Positions 56,018 through 64,000 of a DNA stretch of 64,000 nt are shown here, one piece after another. The position numbers and the translations under genes are program-made. The first letter of the stretch is position 1. The number at the start of each line of letters is the position of its first letter. Source of the stretch: Tangfeifania diversioriginum (GTDB lineage: Bacteria > Bacteroidota > Bacteroidia > Bacteroidales > Prolixibacteraceae). The stretch covers positions 1-64,000 of the forward strand of contig CAMCBW010000003.1 of assembly GCA_945873105.1 (NCBI GenBank), written 5' to 3'. The notes under the pieces were generated by a model. It searched no databases, was not told where the DNA came from, and saw only the letters and a program-made list of their open reading frames with translations.

Positions 56018-57439
56018 TTAATTTACCTTTTCTATATGTTTTCTGAGTGCTGTGCTAAGCGAATCTTTTATTCCCTGCATTTCTGGTTTACCAGCAATGT
56101 TTACATTCTCAAATGGATCTGTTTGATGGTCATAGAGCATATTTGACAGGTAAATTCCAGCTTCACTATGGTATTCGGTATAGACATATCGCTCTGTAAC
56201 AATTGTTTCACCGTTTGGATACCTGCAGTAAACAGTATCTTGATTTAGTTTCGGATCTTTCATTTTGTCCACAAAACTATTTCCCTGCAATTGTTCTGGT
56301 ATTTTGAGGTCCGCAAGTTCGCACAGCGATGGGAAGATATCTATGAAATCTGTTAACCCTAAAGGTTTTGAAGGCTTAATTCCGGGTGCCCTTACTATCA
56401 TTGGCACTTGCAAAGAATTATGAAAACAGGTGTGCTTACACCAGTGGGTGTGTTCACCCAGGCTCCAGCCATGGTCGCCCCATATAACAACAATGGTATT
56501 TTTTGCAAGACCTGTTTCTTCAAGCTTATCCAATAGCTTTCCGATTTGCGCATCAGTATAACTTACACAGGCATAATAACCATGTTTCAGGTTATACGCC
56601 AGCGAATCCTCCAATGGTTTTTCATCTTTGGGAATATTGGAATAGGCCCTTAATTCACCAAAATTATAAATGGCTTCTTTGGGTGCATTTTCCGGCATAT
56701 AAGGATTTGGCGCCAGTTGAATTTCTTCACGGGTATACATGTCCCAATATTTTGAAGGAGCGTTAAAGGGCAAATGTGGCTTCACAAAACCCACAGCAAG
56801 GAAAAAAGGTGCATCTGAATTTTGCAACATATTAAGTCTTTCAAGTGCCTTATCGGCAATGAGTCCGTCAAAGTAAGTGTTGTCCGGTACGTCAGATTTT
56901 TCCCATGCCGGACCGGCTGCACCACCGGGCAATAGCGAATCGCGGGTCCAAAGGTTGTCGGAGTCCTGGTAATCGCGCGATAATTCCTGAATATTTATAT
57001 CGTTTGGATAATCTGGCCGCCAGGGTGTTTCACTCCAGCTTTGAAGTCCATCATCGGGATGGTGGAATACTTTACCATAACTGATTGTTGTATAACCGTT
57101 GGTTTTAAAATGTTCAGGAAGAGTAACTACTGCGGGGGCATCTTCATCGGTTCGGGTAAACCAGGTTGTGAACCTTTTCCGGGTTGGGTGCATTCCTGAT
57201 AAAAGGCTTGCCCTTGAAGCACCGCATACCGGAATGTTGCAGTAGGCACGGCTGAACATGCTTCCTGAATTTGCCAGTTTATCAATGTTGGGCGAATGAA
57301 TATGTGAGTTCCCGTAACAGTTCAGCTCTGGTCGCAAATCGTCGACCGCAATAAATAGAACATTGAGTTTTTCAGGTTCTTTGGTATTGCAGGCTGTTAA
57401 AGTAGCAGCCAAAGTGATAAATGACAGTAGTTTATTCAT
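56018..57439 (-). CDS. Type I sulfatase (iduronate-2-sulfatase-like)
   Basis: 473 residues from the ATG at 57439, where a lipoprotein-type signal (LTAC) follows; the frame is open ten codons upstream. The N-terminal LNVLFIAVDDLRPELNCYG supplies the metal-binding Asp pair, and CGASRASLLSG contains the C-x-A-x-R site whose Cys is oxidised to formylglycine by an anaerobic or aerobic maturase (not in the window). IWGDHGWSLGEH gives further metal ligands. It removes sulfate esters from glycans, in keeping with the alpha-galactosidases nearby. Confidence 0.9.
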   Translation of the reverse strand: MNKLLSFITLAATLTACNTKEPEKLNVLFIAVDDLRPELNCYGNSHIHSPNIDKLANSGSMFSRAYCNIPVCGASRASLLSGMHPTRKRFTTWFTRTDEDAPAVVTLPEHFKTNGYTTISYGKVFHHPDDGLQSWSETPWRPDYPNDINIQELSRDYQDSDNLWTRDSLLPGGAAGPAWEKSDVPDNTYFDGLIADKALERLNMLQNSDAPFFLAVGFVKPHLPFNAPSKYWDMYTREEIQLAPNPYMPENAPKEAIYNFGELRAYSNIPKDEKPLEDSLAYNLKHGYYACVSYTDAQIGKLLDKLEETGLAKNTIVVIWGDHGWSLGEHTHWCKHTCFHNSLQVPMIVRAPGIKPSKPLGLTDFIDIFPSLCELADLKIPEQLQGNSFVDKMKDPKLNQDTVYCRYPNGETIVTERYVYTEYHSEAGIYLSNMLYDHQTDPFENVNIAGKPEMQGIKDSLSTALRKHIEKVN

Positions 57440-57503
57440 GATATTAGTATTTAATTTTTCCCAAAACATAGTTGGAAGTAATCGGGTACATTGCTTTCCT
57501 ACC

Positions 57504-60500
57504 TCATAGATTAATCTTTAAGCTTTTAATATTCTTTTGATTTTTTATCCAAACCCAGGTTGCTGGTTTGTTTTTGTAGCTGCCTGAAACGGTTGCTTCT
57601 GCTGAATAACCCTGTTTTTTGAATTTTTCTATGACAAGTGTACCTTCTTCAGAACTTTCGAAAGGACCAAATCTTACTGAGAGATCTGGAATCTGTATAC
57701 TGCTATTCAGGATAAAGCTTTCCCCCTTATTATATTCATAGTCAACTTTAGCCTTTACCAGATTATTCCCCTCCTTGATAAGAACTGCATGATTGATCAC
57801 TGAAATACCTTCCATGGGGTCAGGGATTCGGGGCAATATTTTTATGAACGCATTGTTGGTATCATCTACACCGGCACAAGCTTCAATTGCATGCATTACC
57901 GGACCCTGATTTGCGCCGTTGGAAAGGTCATTGATCCGGTGCCAGCTTCCGTCTGGCAAAATGTTAGTTCCCTCGGGAATAATCCACATCCATTTTCTCC
58001 AGTCATTTCCCCTTACAGAATCCACATAATTCATGTTTTTGTCGTAAGAATATTTCGCTGCATTCACCAATAAAGTGCCAGCATCATCCATTTCGTCGAG
58101 TAAAAGAGCAGCATGTGTCAGCCAGCCATGTCCGTAACCCATTGCCAGTACAGGCTGATATTTGTATGGCATCTTCATGTGTTCATGGTATGTATTCCTG
58201 GTGATTGTAAGCATTTCCTGATTCCATTTTTGCGGGTCAAGGCCTTCCTTATATAGGGAAAAAAAAGTTTGAACAAGTCTGTCCTGAAAGGTTGTTAATA
58301 TGGAATAAGGAGAAATTTTCCATGTCAATTCATTAAAATCTCCGCAGATTAACTGTCTCAACATTGCCTTCTTAATCTTTTCAGCATAAAAATTCCACTT
58401 ATCCTCCATTTGACTATTCCCCACTGAATTTGCCATTTCTGCTGCACAATGAAGGGCTGTCATACAGGCAAAATTAGGATAGGGCTCATACATATTGCAG
58501 TTGGCATAGTTCTCTTTGATTTTTGCATAGTCGGTTTCATTCCGCATATTTTCCGGAACCAGACAATAATTTTTTCTTATGCCGCCCCATCCGGTAAATT
58601 CACCCTCCGAATAAACAAGATCCCTGCCTGTATAATCCATTAGCCAGCAAATAAACTCTGTAGCATCTATTGTACTCTCCCAGCGACTTTTATTAAAGAT
58701 GTTTTCACGCTTTCTCAATAACCAGTCATTAGCAGAACCTCCCTGGAGTCTCCATGCAACCCATCGCCCGATGATTGTTGAAGCATGCCCGTCCATTTCC
58801 TCATCTCCATCAATTTCGTTTATCTGCCTACTTCCCCCCTTGTACGATCCATTATTCAATTCCATTGCCCAATGTGGAGGAGCACCTTTTGGATAACGGC
58901 TGATATCCAGATTATCATTTGGCGGACCTTTTTCCGGATCTCTGTTGCTCCTGAAGTAGTAAAGGAAATAATCGCAAAAATCGACAAAAGAACTCTCTCT
59001 CTGAGGAATATTTATATGACGCAAAGCCAGGGTCACATAATGATCGCTGGTTCGGGAGTATGCTGCCGGGTAAATGCCCTGTACATTCCAGGTACCTATA
59101 CCTCTGTATCCACCATACCATGGACAATCATCACCGGTCTCTCTGAAATATCCGGTTGCGGCATCAAATTTGTCATGTATCTGAACAAGGTTAGCTGCCC
59201 ATAAATTGCTCAACCAGTTTGCTTCTTTACTACCTAAAAACCGGATGGTTGTAGCATCCAGTCCGGAAGGGATAGTTAATATTTCAGGATTTTCCGGAAG
59301 ATCTGAATGTTTGGTATACAATACATCAGCAAGTATTTTGACATTCATGTTTATACCTTGAGGTTTATTAATATCATAGCTGACTGAGAAATCCTCGGGG
59401 TCAATCCTTACCATCCCAAACGAATGCATTCCCTTCTGAGCTTTACCTGTTAATGATATGGCCGACAAAAGCGGAGCGCCCCTGGTATTGATATCATCCT
59501 CGACTATGATATTTTTAATTTTTTCGCTCCGTGGTTTAACAACCAGGTAAAAATGTTTATAATCTGAGGCAAAAGACGAATTATATTGATCTTCATATAC
59601 TAAAAGTGAATTCCTGAGAATCTTCATCAATTCGGGGCGGGAAGCAAAGGGTTCCTGGCAGGGAATGGAAACTGCTTTATCGGCGCCATGTGACCAGTGG
59701 TTTGAAAACCATACAGTTGATCCGACAATTAGCGGAATGGTATCTGAACCACCATTCTCATATTGAATATGAATCAAACCTATCCTGTTTCCGATATAGT
59801 TCTGATCATTTCTCTTTTTGCGTATTTCGGGATGTTCACTCCAGTGAGCAACGCCATTCTCCCATCCATAATTGATCATGCCCAGGAGAAATAATGTTTC
59901 TGCCATTGCATTCACAGAAATTATCTCCCGGTTTGCTTCAATAATTCTTGTTGTTTTATTTCTCAGTACTGGATCAACAGCAAGAAACGGTATGTTTCGA
60001 CAATATACCGGTGAAGCATTTTCATCGATCACGACAGCCTGTACCAGTTCACTTTGTGGATTAGCAGGCAGTTTTTCACTTACCTGCCGGTAATTTCCAA
60101 AGGCAATCCACTCAAGATTATCGCCTTGTAATTGGCAAATTGCAGGAGAAACGATTTCCAGTTGTACTTTTCCCCCGATTAATTCTTTCGTTGACCATCT
60201 TTCTTCAGATAAAAAGGGGTAGTTATTGCTTACCGTTTCCCTGAGCAGATCACTGCCGGGATAGGAGACCAGCCTTATTCTATTATAATCAAGCTTTCCG
60301 AATAAATTTTTCCCCCACTTGCCAGCTATGCTGAAAACCTGGAATTCCTTTTCTATGGTGAATACTTGTGACCTTAGTTTTCCCTGTGAACCACTTTCAT
60401 CCGGGTACCATTGGAGAAGATATTCCGGAGCAATCCCCTGAAGGCTTTTTTCCTGCTTATTGACTAAAACTTTCCATCTCCCTTTTCCCTGTTGTTCCCA

Positions 60501-60614
60501 TTTTGAAATTGTTGAAGGAGTTATTTCACAAGGTACTCCCTGACCATGAAGTTCAGAAAGTAATAAAAACGAAACAATTGAAAATAGAATTAAATAAGCC
60601 CCTTTTTTTTTCAT
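57504..60614 (-). CDS. Large secreted protein, putative glycosidase of unrecognised family
   Basis: 1036 residues from the Met at 60614, which directly precedes the signal peptide (KKKGAYLILFSIVSFLLLSELHGQ). The first 450 residues look beta-rich. The middle and C-terminal part resembles an (alpha/alpha)6 toroid: repeated helical blocks such as MDGHASTIIGRWVAWRLQGG, WESTIDATEFICWLMDYTG, PNFACMTALHCAAEMANSVGN and AMGYGHGWLTHAALLLDEMDDAG. A small beta-domain closes it. Acidic clusters (EIDGDEEMDGH; ETGDDCPWYGG) could be catalytic. I cannot assign a CAZy family. It sits between a sulfatase and a GH27 gene in the same orientation, so a role in the same glycan breakdown is likely. Confidence 0.6.
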   Translation of the reverse strand: MKKKGAYLILFSIVSFLLLSELHGQGVPCEITPSTISKWEQQGKGRWKVLVNKQEKSLQGIAPEYLLQWYPDESGSQGKLRSQVFTIEKEFQVFSIAGKWGKNLFGKLDYNRIRLVSYPGSDLLRETVSNNYPFLSEERWSTKELIGGKVQLEIVSPAICQLQGDNLEWIAFGNYRQVSEKLPANPQSELVQAVVIDENASPVYCRNIPFLAVDPVLRNKTTRIIEANREIISVNAMAETLFLLGMINYGWENGVAHWSEHPEIRKKRNDQNYIGNRIGLIHIQYENGGSDTIPLIVGSTVWFSNHWSHGADKAVSIPCQEPFASRPELMKILRNSLLVYEDQYNSSFASDYKHFYLVVKPRSEKIKNIIVEDDINTRGAPLLSAISLTGKAQKGMHSFGMVRIDPEDFSVSYDINKPQGINMNVKILADVLYTKHSDLPENPEILTIPSGLDATTIRFLGSKEANWLSNLWAANLVQIHDKFDAATGYFRETGDDCPWYGGYRGIGTWNVQGIYPAAYSRTSDHYVTLALRHINIPQRESSFVDFCDYFLYYFRSNRDPEKGPPNDNLDISRYPKGAPPHWAMELNNGSYKGGSRQINEIDGDEEMDGHASTIIGRWVAWRLQGGSANDWLLRKRENIFNKSRWESTIDATEFICWLMDYTGRDLVYSEGEFTGWGGIRKNYCLVPENMRNETDYAKIKENYANCNMYEPYPNFACMTALHCAAEMANSVGNSQMEDKWNFYAEKIKKAMLRQLICGDFNELTWKISPYSILTTFQDRLVQTFFSLYKEGLDPQKWNQEMLTITRNTYHEHMKMPYKYQPVLAMGYGHGWLTHAALLLDEMDDAGTLLVNAAKYSYDKNMNYVDSVRGNDWRKWMWIIPEGTNILPDGSWHRINDLSNGANQGPVMHAIEACAGVDDTNNAFIKILPRIPDPMEGISVINHAVLIKEGNNLVKAKVDYEYNKGESFILNSSIQIPDLSVRFGPFESSEEGTLVIEKFKKQGYSAEATVSGSYKNKPATWVWIKNQKNIKSLKINL

Positions 60615-60641
60615 TGGGAAAAGATTTATTAAATAATTCAT

Positions 60642-60859
60642 ATTGTTTTTAAAACTGGTATTATTCTGACAACTGGAAAAAAGCTACTTGATTTTGACCA
60701 ATTATTTTATTTCCCATCCAATGCGTTTGGATGGTATTTATGGAGGTACTTCCCAGCATCTGACTACGACAGTCAAAAAATTTCTGCGTGAGAATTATCC
60801 TCCGGAGGTAAGATAAAGTTTGAAAAGAGGAGATGGAGGAATGCCATTTCCCCTTTTCT
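60642..60859. other. Intergenic, no gene recognised
   Basis: 218 bp between the large secreted protein and the second GH27 gene. Nothing identifiable. Confidence 0.4.
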
Positions 60860-62419
60860 TTACTTGGTTTTTCCTGTTATTCTAACCATTACCACCCCTT
60901 GAGCAGGGACATTTGCGATATACTTCTCTCTGAAAATGCCAAGGTCTTTTTGATGCCACAAATCCCTTACGAGTTGTTTGTCAGAGACCTGCAGTTCTTT
61001 CCACTCGGCTGAAACCGCAGCTTCCTTTTCCCCACGGTTGAAAAAGCCTATTGCTTTTGATCCGTCAACCAGGTTCTTAATCATCACAAAGCACTTCTCA
61101 TTTCGATGGATCACTGTACCACATTCCCCCAGCGGATCCTGGTTGACTTCAATTACTTCCGGATTGCACAAAACGTTCAGGGTAAATTCATCCAATTTGG
61201 ACATATCCCCGCTATAGATGAGTGGTGCAGCCATCAGGCTCCACAACGACATATAGGCATATTGCATGGCTGCAGGCATGGGCGTAAGTTCAGAATTCCC
61301 CATTTTGGAGGCGTTGCCAATCCAACCAATCTGGATATAGTCAGGATCGTTCCATTCTCCAGGTTTTGAATATGTCCTGTATTCGCTGTTTTTAATGGCG
61401 ACCTCGAAGATCCTGTCGAGTTCAAATCCCAAATCACGGGAGGTTCTCCAGCAATGTCCGCCCACTTCACCGCCCCATTTCCATACCTCTCCTCTACCAT
61501 ACTGACAGAGATTGAAAACCACATCACGATCCAGCGATTTCAGAATCGTGCCCATTTGCCTGAATGGTTTCTGATGATCTTCCAGGCTTATAGCCTTCCC
61601 GGCTATCCTGTGGTATGTACACAAGTCGTATTTGAGAAAGTCAAATCCCCAGGAGGCAAACTGGCGTGCATCCTGCTCTTCGTGTTGCCACGTACCTGCA
61701 AAACCACTACAAGACAAGGTGCTGGGTGAGGTATAAATTCCTGCTTTAAGTCCTTTGTCGTGAATGTAGCCGGTAAGTGCCTTCATATCCGGGAAATGGC
61801 TGTTTGGAAGGATGTTTCCCTTGTCATCTCTCAGCGGACCGACCCTTTTGGGATCGTTATTTTTAGGCGCATTCATCCAGCAGTCATCGATGTTCACATA
61901 ATTATAACCAACGTCGGCCATCCCGCTTTTTATCATGATATCAGCGGCCTCACGCATCATTACATCTGTGATCCGGTCGTAATGGGCATACCAGTGGTTC
62001 CATCCCATGGGAGGTGTCAGTGCAAGTTTGTCGCCCGCAATAATTTTGAGTTCCCTGGAGTCTTTGCCTTTCGAATTTTTGGCTTTTATTGTCAGGGCAT
62101 AAGTCCCTTTAGCAGGAGACTTTCCGGAGATGATGCCCGTTGAAGGATCCAGTTTAAGTGTTTTTGGCAATCCTTTGACGGTAAAACGAACCGGGCGGTT
62201 GCCCTGGCATGGAATCCGGTAAAGGAAAGGCTTTCCAGGTGTGCATCCGTATACAAGGGGTCCGTTGATACGCGGAGAAGCTTTTGGTGCAGGAGTATAA
62301 ATCTCCTTTTTTTCCTGAGATGCCGGCGGACTCTTTTCCGTTCCCAGAATTGACATCGGAGTCAACATAACTGCCATTGTAACGAAATAAACAAGGCTAA
62401 ACACAACTGATTTTTTCAT
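60860..62419 (-). CDS. GH27 alpha-galactosidase-like glycosidase (second copy)
   Basis: 519 residues from the ATG at 62419, which starts the signal peptide (KKSVVFSLVYFVTMAVML). A He_PIG domain (PRINGPLVYGCTPGKPFLYR; STGIISGKSPAKGTY) precedes a GH27 barrel: TPPMGWNHWYAHYDR, ADVGYNYVNIDDCW, nucleophile Asp in FLKYDLCTYH, and CWRTSRDLGFELDR. The C-terminal domain keeps LDEFTLNVLCNPEVIEVNQDPLG. It is clearly paralogous to 49290-50930 with the same domain order. The acid/base region (RTSRDL versus RTGGDL) differs, so linkage or aglycone specificity may have diverged. Confidence 0.88.
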   Translation of the reverse strand: MKKSVVFSLVYFVTMAVMLTPMSILGTEKSPPASQEKKEIYTPAPKASPRINGPLVYGCTPGKPFLYRIPCQGNRPVRFTVKGLPKTLKLDPSTGIISGKSPAKGTYALTIKAKNSKGKDSRELKIIAGDKLALTPPMGWNHWYAHYDRITDVMMREAADIMIKSGMADVGYNYVNIDDCWMNAPKNNDPKRVGPLRDDKGNILPNSHFPDMKALTGYIHDKGLKAGIYTSPSTLSCSGFAGTWQHEEQDARQFASWGFDFLKYDLCTYHRIAGKAISLEDHQKPFRQMGTILKSLDRDVVFNLCQYGRGEVWKWGGEVGGHCWRTSRDLGFELDRIFEVAIKNSEYRTYSKPGEWNDPDYIQIGWIGNASKMGNSELTPMPAAMQYAYMSLWSLMAAPLIYSGDMSKLDEFTLNVLCNPEVIEVNQDPLGECGTVIHRNEKCFVMIKNLVDGSKAIGFFNRGEKEAAVSAEWKELQVSDKQLVRDLWHQKDLGIFREKYIANVPAQGVVMVRITGKTK

Positions 62420-62884
62420 TCTTCTGAATTTTTTACTTAAAAATCTAATTTGAATTTTTTGAACCGGCGATATTCCGGTCTGGGGGCAAAAGCAGGTCAA
62501 TTGCAGCCAAATTAGTTTAACTCTGCAGTTTTAAACTTCTGTTTTTCTTTGCCCATGTAGGGCGCATGCCACTTTTTAGCTGATAGTGGGACTATGCGAC
62601 CACATCGCTCACATACACTCCCATGCTAGCATCCATATTTTCCTCCTTTCTGTTATTATGCCGCTTCGATGAGTCGGTCAAGCTCTTCCCCGTCGGCTTT
62701 ATAAAAATGGTGTTCATACATCTTCAATTCTATCTCGGCTACGGAGTAGTTACTAAGGCCAAAGGCACTCTGAAATACCCCGTCATCATGGCTATGCGTG
62801 AAGGGACACAAACAGGATTGGGACTATACGCTCTCTCATACGAACAACTTGAGTAGCCAGACCATCTGAACCCGGAGTTTACAC
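62420..62884. other. Scarred intergenic region
   Basis: Roughly 460 bp. A - strand frame with no start reads FGLSNYSVAEIELKMYEHHF, YKADGEELDRLIEAA then stop (ends near 62657), like the end of a lost gene; I do not recognise it. No terminal inverted repeats or RNA gene were seen. Confidence 0.35.
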
Positions 62885-63082
62885 TTAGGGATTGCATGGG
62901 AAGCTTATCATACCAAGATACTGCTGGTCGGTAATGACGAACAGGATATTGGGTTTTTCGTTTGTATTTTCTGTTTGTGCAGACACAAAATGTATGGCCA
63001 GAATATGACCTACCTCACCTATTGATTTTTTACAGAACATTGCCTTTGATTGATTTTTAAAGTTGATTTTTGAGATTTTCAA
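62885..63082 (-). pseudogene. Sulfatase N-terminal relic
   Basis: 65 codons ending QTENTNEKPNILFVITDQQ, then LGMISFPCNP and stop. KPNILFVITDQQ is the standard start of type I sulfatases, but the protein breaks off before the formylglycine motif. It lies right after the stop of the sulfatase at 63100, in the same orientation. Confidence 0.6.
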
Positions 63083-63099
63083 ACGACTGCATTGTTATG

Positions 63100-64000
63100 T
63101 TACTTTTCTTTGTCCGGATGTTGACCCCATCCAAAACGGCGTTTTTCATCGAAATCAGGATTCGGAACCGGGAATTCAGCGTTTACACTTTTTTGCCAAA
63201 TTTTAAGCATTACTTTTAATTCTTCTGTTTTATCGGGATAAACAGTTGATAAGTCAATGAATTCGCTGATATCCGCGCGAAGATTATACAAGCTGTAGCT
63301 TCCTGCAACAAAGTTTTCCACCAGTTTCCAGTCTCCTTTGCGGACAGCACCCATCGGTTGTTCATGGTGGAAAACCGGATAGTGCCAGAAAATGGCCCGT
63401 TCTGGATCAAACTTGTTTTCAATGAGTTCAGGTAAAAGCGACTTTCCATCTAACACTTGATTTGGTTTTTCAGCCCTGGTAATTTCGAGCAAAGTGGGAT
63501 AAAAATCAACGCTGGTAATAATGGCGTCCGATACGGATCCTGGTTTTATTTTACCCGGCCATTTTACAATAAGTGGCTCCCTGATACCCCCTTCATAAAC
63601 GGTTCCCTTCTCACCACGCAATGGTGAATTCGACGTTGCAATGTACTTCAGCGGATTGTTTTCATACACGGGCAAACTTCCGTTGGCCAGCAAAGCTCCT
63701 TTATCATTTCTACCAATCAATCCTCCATTATCTGAAAAGAATATCACTATTGTATTTTTCTCCAAATTCAGTTCTTCCAACTTGGCAAGAATCCGGCCAA
63801 CACTTTTATCTAAATTCTCAATCATTGCAGCATAAACTGCATTACCCGGGTATTCATCCTTTCGCTCCTTTTTTAAATATTTTTCTATTAAATCCCGTTC
63901 AGCATCAAGTTGAGCATGAACATCGTAATGAGCTATGAATAAAAAAAATGGTTTGTGTTTGTTTTGTTCCATGAATTCAACACCCATGTCTGTCAGTATT
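63100..64000 (-). CDS. Type I sulfatase, C-terminal part (5' end outside window)
   Basis: The frame stays open to the right edge (ILTDMGVEFMEQN...), so the N-terminal part with the formylglycine site lies beyond the window. Visible sulfatase motifs: KPFFLFIAHYDVHAQ, VGRILAKLEELNLEKNTIVIFFSDNGG (metal ligands Asp/Asn), PLRGEKGTVYEGGIREPLIVKWPG, and the closing small domain (RKGDWKLVENF). It is probably exported and acts on a sulfated glycan with the other enzymes of the locus. Confidence 0.85.
   Translation of the reverse strand, partial: ILTDMGVEFMEQNKHKPFFLFIAHYDVHAQLDAERDLIEKYLKKERKDEYPGNAVYAAMIENLDKSVGRILAKLEELNLEKNTIVIFFSDNGGLIGRNDKGALLANGSLPVYENNPLKYIATSNSPLRGEKGTVYEGGIREPLIVKWPGKIKPGSVSDAIITSVDFYPTLLEITRAEKPNQVLDGKSLLPELIENKFDPERAIFWHYPVFHHEQPMGAVRKGDWKLVENFVAGSYSLYNLRADISEFIDLSTVYPDKTEELKVMLKIWQKSVNAEFPVPNPDFDEKRRFGWGQHPDKEK

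Noticed and set aside
62623-62856. 77-codon + strand frame
   Set aside because: No recognised motif; the - strand shows the end of a lost gene instead, and the region looks like a scar.

Overview
The window looks like chromosomal DNA of a member of the Bacteroidota, probably a Bacteroidia/Marinilabiliales-type environmental or marine polysaccharide degrader. The reasons are a type IX secretion (T9SS) C-terminal sorting domain, DUF4402 pilin-like proteins, several TAnnTTTG promoter -7 boxes, many PAS/hybrid histidine kinases, and a glycan-degradation locus with sulfatases. The order or family is an inference; no rRNA or complete tRNA gene is present.

Left part (1-11 kb, + strand): a surface-fibre-like locus. 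It holds the 3' end of a repetitive T9SS adhesin, a DUF4402 protein, an usher-like outer-membrane barrel, a second DUF4402 protein, and a second usher-like barrel carrying a 34-residue repeat linker and three SPOR domains. A short T9SS-tail relic between the first usher and the second DUF4402 gene suggests module duplication. From 11 to 20 kb there are housekeeping-type genes: a YdjC/ChbG-like deacetylase, a C69 dipeptidase, a GDPD-like protein, a lipoprotein/LytS kinase/LytTR regulator set with a DUF433 gene on the opposite strand inside it, and an ABC-F ATPase. A 21-bp tandem-repeat tract follows.

Middle part (20-35 kb): a dense signalling island. CheR and two large hybrid kinases (+ strand) converge on a - strand operon of three genes. 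The head of that operon is the most striking gene here: one uninterrupted 1653-codon frame joining a complete Cu(I)-type P1B ATPase to a plant-ethylene-receptor-like (ETR1-like) copper-binding membrane domain, three PAS domains and a histidine kinase. It is followed by an Rcp1-like single-domain response regulator and a REC-PAS-HK-REC hybrid. Arabidopsis RAN1 (a Cu ATPase) supplies copper to ETR1, so this fusion places a copper pump and a copper-dependent sensor in one polypeptide. Two neighbouring kinases also carry GTAGAGAC-type palindromes inserted in frame at equivalent places in their ATP-binding domains.

A scarred junction (35-38.3 kb) has a tyrosine recombinase preceded by a perfect hairpin, a tRNA-3'-end-like putative att core, a decayed group II intron 3' end and an IS1595 transposase relic. 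The AT-richer right part (38.3-64 kb) is carbohydrate catabolism: an SSS symporter, a mannitol-dehydrogenase-like enzyme, a DUF4432 epimerase, an FGGY kinase, a fucose/arabinose-type isomerase, a class II aldolase and a divergent AraC regulator. It continues with a URO-D-family protein, two GH27 and one GH36 alpha-galactosidase-type enzymes, a GH3, sulfatases and a 1045-residue secreted protein of no family I recognise. Together these fit uptake and breakdown of a galactose-containing, probably sulfated glycan. No SusC/SusD pair is visible in the window.
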